A stretch of 40,314 nucleotides of DNA, taken from contig JAZNOL010000018.1 in the NCBI GenBank assembly GCA_045580815.1, positions 1 through 40,314 of the forward strand, read 5' to 3'. Below the pieces are notes generated by a model. It was not told the DNA's origin, ran no database searches, and saw only the letters and a program-made list of their open reading frames with translations. Shown here one piece after another: positions 38,417-40,314 of this stretch. The first letter of the stretch is position 1. Every line of letters starts with the position of its first letter. The position numbers and the translations under genes were made by a program. Origin of the DNA: JAZNOL01 sp045580815. Its GTDB lineage: Bacteria; Bacillota; Clostridia; RUG12999.

Positions 38417-39706
38417 TTAATCTACGTCTTTTGCTTTTTCAATAGCCTGAAGCAGGTCTGCAAGCAGGTCTTCTTTATTTTCAAGACCTATTGACAGACG
38501 GATTGTGCCCTGAGAAATACCAGCGGCTTCAAGAGCTTCGTTAGAAAGCTGTGAGTGTGTTGTGCTTGCCGGGTGAGAAACAAGTGAATGTGAATCGCCC
38601 AGGTTAGCAACATTTTTGAAAAGCTCAAGGCTGTCAATGAATTTTTTGCCTTTTTCACGGCTTCCTTTAAGTCCGAAAGTAAACACGCCGCCCTGACCTT
38701 TGGGCATATATTTTTTAGCAAGGTCATAATATTTGCTCGATTTAAGTCCGGGATAGTTTACAAACTCAACTTCGTCAAGTTTTTCAAGATTTTCTGCAAT
38801 AAACAATGCGTTTTCGCAAACTCTGTCCATACGAACAGCAAGAGTTTCAAGACCGAGAGTAAGCAAAAATGCGTTAAAGGGCGAAATGCAGGGACCAAGG
38901 TCACGGAGCATCTGCACACGTGCTTTGGTGATAAACGCCGCTTCACCTGCATCTTTAACATAAACAATGCCATGATAGCTGGGGTCGGGATTTGTAAAGC
39001 AGTCAAAACGTCCGCTTGCCCAGTCGAATTTACCGCTGTCAACAATCACGCCGCCCATGGATGTGCCCTGGCCACCGATATATTTTGTTGCAGAATGGAT
39101 AACAATGTCTGCACCGTGTTCGATAGGACGAACAAGATAAGGCGAGCCGAAGGTGTTGTCAACAATAAGGGGCAGGTTATGCTTGTGAGCAATTTTTGCA
39201 AAAGCCTCAACGTCCGCAACATTGCTGTTGGGATTGCCCATTATTTCAATAAAGATTGCTTTTGTTTTATCGTCAATAAGTGCTTCAAACTTGTCGATGT
39301 TATCGGGATTTTCCATTTTAACATTGATACCCATTTTCGGCAGTGTTGATGTGAACATATTGATAAGACCGCCGTAAATTGTTGAAGCAGAAATAAAATT
39401 GTCGCCTTTTTCGGCAATTGTAAGTATTGTAAGAAGTGCCGCTGCGTGACCCGAAGAAAGTGCCAGTGCACCCACGCCGCCTTCAAGTGCGGCAACACGG
39501 GTTTCAAAAATCTGCTGTGTAGGGTTTGAAATTCGTGAATAAATATGTCCGCTTGCTTTGAGAGCAAACAAATCAGCGGCATAGTCGGCACTTTCAAAAT
39601 TGTATGCGTTGCTCTGATAAATCGGAACAGCTGTTGGTTTGTTGCCGTCTATGTCATAGCCTGCATGAAGTTGCAGGGTTTCAAATTTAAGTTTTGATAA
39701 ATCCAT
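38417..39706 (-). CDS. metY: O-acetylhomoserine sulfhydrylase (Cys/Met metabolism PLP enzyme)
   Basis: The 429-residue length is typical of MetY (about 425-430), longer than cystathionine gamma-synthases. Motifs: ETLQLHAGYDIDG, VPIYQSNAYNFES, YSRISNPTQQIFE (phosphate-binding Tyr/Arg), ALSSGHAAALL, LIVDNTFGSPYL (Asp contacting the PLP nitrogen), the Schiff-base Lys208 in IHSATKYIGG and SIGLENKEDLLADL. It joins O-acetyl-L-homoserine and sulfide to homocysteine, which fits the acetyl-CoA-type MetA at 19112-20029. It follows the comEA-like gene with a one-base gap and ends at a strong terminator. Confidence 0.96.
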   Translation of the reverse strand: MDLSKLKFETLQLHAGYDIDGNKPTAVPIYQSNAYNFESADYAADLFALKASGHIYSRISNPTQQIFETRVAALEGGVGALALSSGHAAALLTILTIAEKGDNFISASTIYGGLINMFTSTLPKMGINVKMENPDNIDKFEALIDDKTKAIFIEIMGNPNSNVADVEAFAKIAHKHNLPLIVDNTFGSPYLVRPIEHGADIVIHSATKYIGGQGTSMGGVIVDSGKFDWASGRFDCFTNPDPSYHGIVYVKDAGEAAFITKARVQMLRDLGPCISPFNAFLLTLGLETLAVRMDRVCENALFIAENLEKLDEVEFVNYPGLKSSKYYDLAKKYMPKGQGGVFTFGLKGSREKGKKFIDSLELFKNVANLGDSHSLVSHPASTTHSQLSNEALEAAGISQGTIRLSIGLENKEDLLADLLQAIEKAKDVD

Positions 39707-39707
39707 T

Positions 39708-40247
39708 TTAATCCTCCTGACTGACTGTTATAAATAATTTAAGTTCGTTATATTTTGTTTCGCCAATTCCGGGAACAAGCATCAGCTCCTGCGTGGCACG
39801 GAAATTACCGTTTTGCGAGCGAAAATCAATAATCCGCTGTGCAAGGGATGTGCCTATTCCGGGAAGTGTATCAAGCCCGGCAACATCGGCGGTGTTTATG
39901 TTGACTTTAGGTGAGAATTGCAATGTTTTATACTCCTCATCTGTCATTATATAAACCTCGTCGCCGTCCGTTGCCGTTTCAAATTTTAAAAATCCGTCAA
40001 TATATGCGTTTTCGCAAAACACACATTCCGAAGCGGCATCATACAGGCTGATGCCGGGTTCTGCCGTGACAACTCCGGGATTTTTCACTGCGCCGCTTAC
40101 AAAAACACGCACGCAATCTGTGTTTAAAGAATTTTTGCTTACTAAACTTATTTTATCTTTTTGAGAGGAATAAACTGCAAGCAAACAGCCGAAAACCAGA
40201 ACTGCCGCAGTAAACACCGCAATGCGAAAACCAATAAATTTTTTCAT
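39708..40247 (-). CDS. comEA: ComEA-like helix-hairpin-helix DNA-binding protein
   Basis: The 179-residue protein has an N-terminal membrane anchor (about 7-26, AVFTAAVLVFGCLLAVYSS), an SLBB domain (about 44-105, VRVFVSGAVKNPGVV) and a C-terminal tandem helix-hairpin-helix domain (VNINTADVAGLDTLPGIG and LMLVPGIGETKYNELK). ComEA is the surface DNA receptor that feeds double-stranded DNA to the ComEC channel during natural transformation. comEC is not adjacent in the visible part. It starts 2 bp after the leuS stop codon and is followed by metY after one base, an unusual placement. Confidence 0.9.
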   Translation of the reverse strand: MKKFIGFRIAVFTAAVLVFGCLLAVYSSQKDKISLVSKNSLNTDCVRVFVSGAVKNPGVVTAEPGISLYDAASECVFCENAYIDGFLKFETATDGDEVYIMTDEEYKTLQFSPKVNINTADVAGLDTLPGIGTSLAQRIIDFRSQNGNFRATQELMLVPGIGETKYNELKLFITVSQED

Positions 40248-40249
40248 TA

Positions 40250-40314
40250 TTAAACAACAATGTTAACCAGCTTGCCGGGAACGCAGATAATTTTTTTGAT
40301 TTCTTTGCCGTCGG
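40250..40314 (-). CDS. leuS: Leucyl-tRNA synthetase, C-terminal end only
   Basis: Twenty-one codons including the TAA stop are in the window. The peptide DGKEIKKIICVPGKLVNIVV matches the extreme C-terminus of bacterial LeuRS, which ends in a conserved VPGKLVNIVV. The gene continues beyond the right edge and would be transcribed into comEA. Confidence 0.88.
   Translation of the reverse strand, partial: DGKEIKKIICVPGKLVNIVV

Overview
The window is a chromosomal segment of a Gram-positive anaerobe, most likely a gut member of Bacillota, class Clostridia (Oscillospirales-like). The evidence is the Firmicutes-type nusA-infB operon order (rimP-nusA-ylxR-ylxQ-infB-rbfA-nrnA), an RpoB rifampicin region of Firmicutes type, strong GGAGG ribosome binding sites, near-consensus sigma-A promoters with 17-bp spacers, a clostridial holin-like toxin peptide and a BspA-like leucine-rich-repeat surface protein. 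No tRNA, rRNA or CRISPR array was recognised.

Layout. 1-6957 (minus): a sugar-catabolism cluster headed by a LacI regulator: lacI-thuA-alpha/alpha-toroid protein, then Gfo/Idh/MocA oxidoreductase, TIM-barrel isomerase, EEP hydrolase and a second, truncated oxidoreductase. 7.0-11.0 kb: a secreted BspA-like protein between arrays of short structured repeats. 11.0-18.9 kb (plus): rpoB-rpoC. 18.9-20.6 kb: repeats, metA and a DUF559 endonuclease. 20.7-23.7 kb (plus): PHP hydrolase, a second TIM-barrel isomerase and a D-lactate-dehydrogenase-like enzyme. 23.8-26.2 kb: a YeiH-type membrane protein, an apparent type I toxin-antitoxin locus and a PD-(D/E)XK nuclease. 26.3-36.6 kb (minus): the transcription/translation-factor operon rimP to nrnA, extended by an SGNH hydrolase, an RpiB-like protein, rqcH and queA. 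36.7-38.3 kb: amino-sugar kinase and nanE. 38.4-40.3 kb: metY, comEA and the last codons of leuS.

How the parts work together. MetA carries Glu111, the acetyl-CoA-selecting residue, and MetY is the matching O-acetylhomoserine sulfhydrylase, so methionine would be made by direct sulfhydrylation although the genes are 18 kb apart. The sugar cluster resembles redox (3-keto-glycoside or inositol-like) pathways. A 70-bp promoter block of identical geometry, with a spaced inverted repeat just upstream of -35, precedes both the oxidoreductase at 2985-4058 and the isomerase at 21702-22547, suggesting a small regulon.

Most notable points: the RpoC catalytic loop reads NADFAGD instead of the invariant NADFDGD; the shared promoter/operator block; a convergent two-RNA toxin-antitoxin locus with a sequestered toxin ribosome binding site; and a family of two-hairpin intergenic repeats whose stems change in a compensatory way, one of which abuts the stop codon of the DUF559 endonuclease gene.
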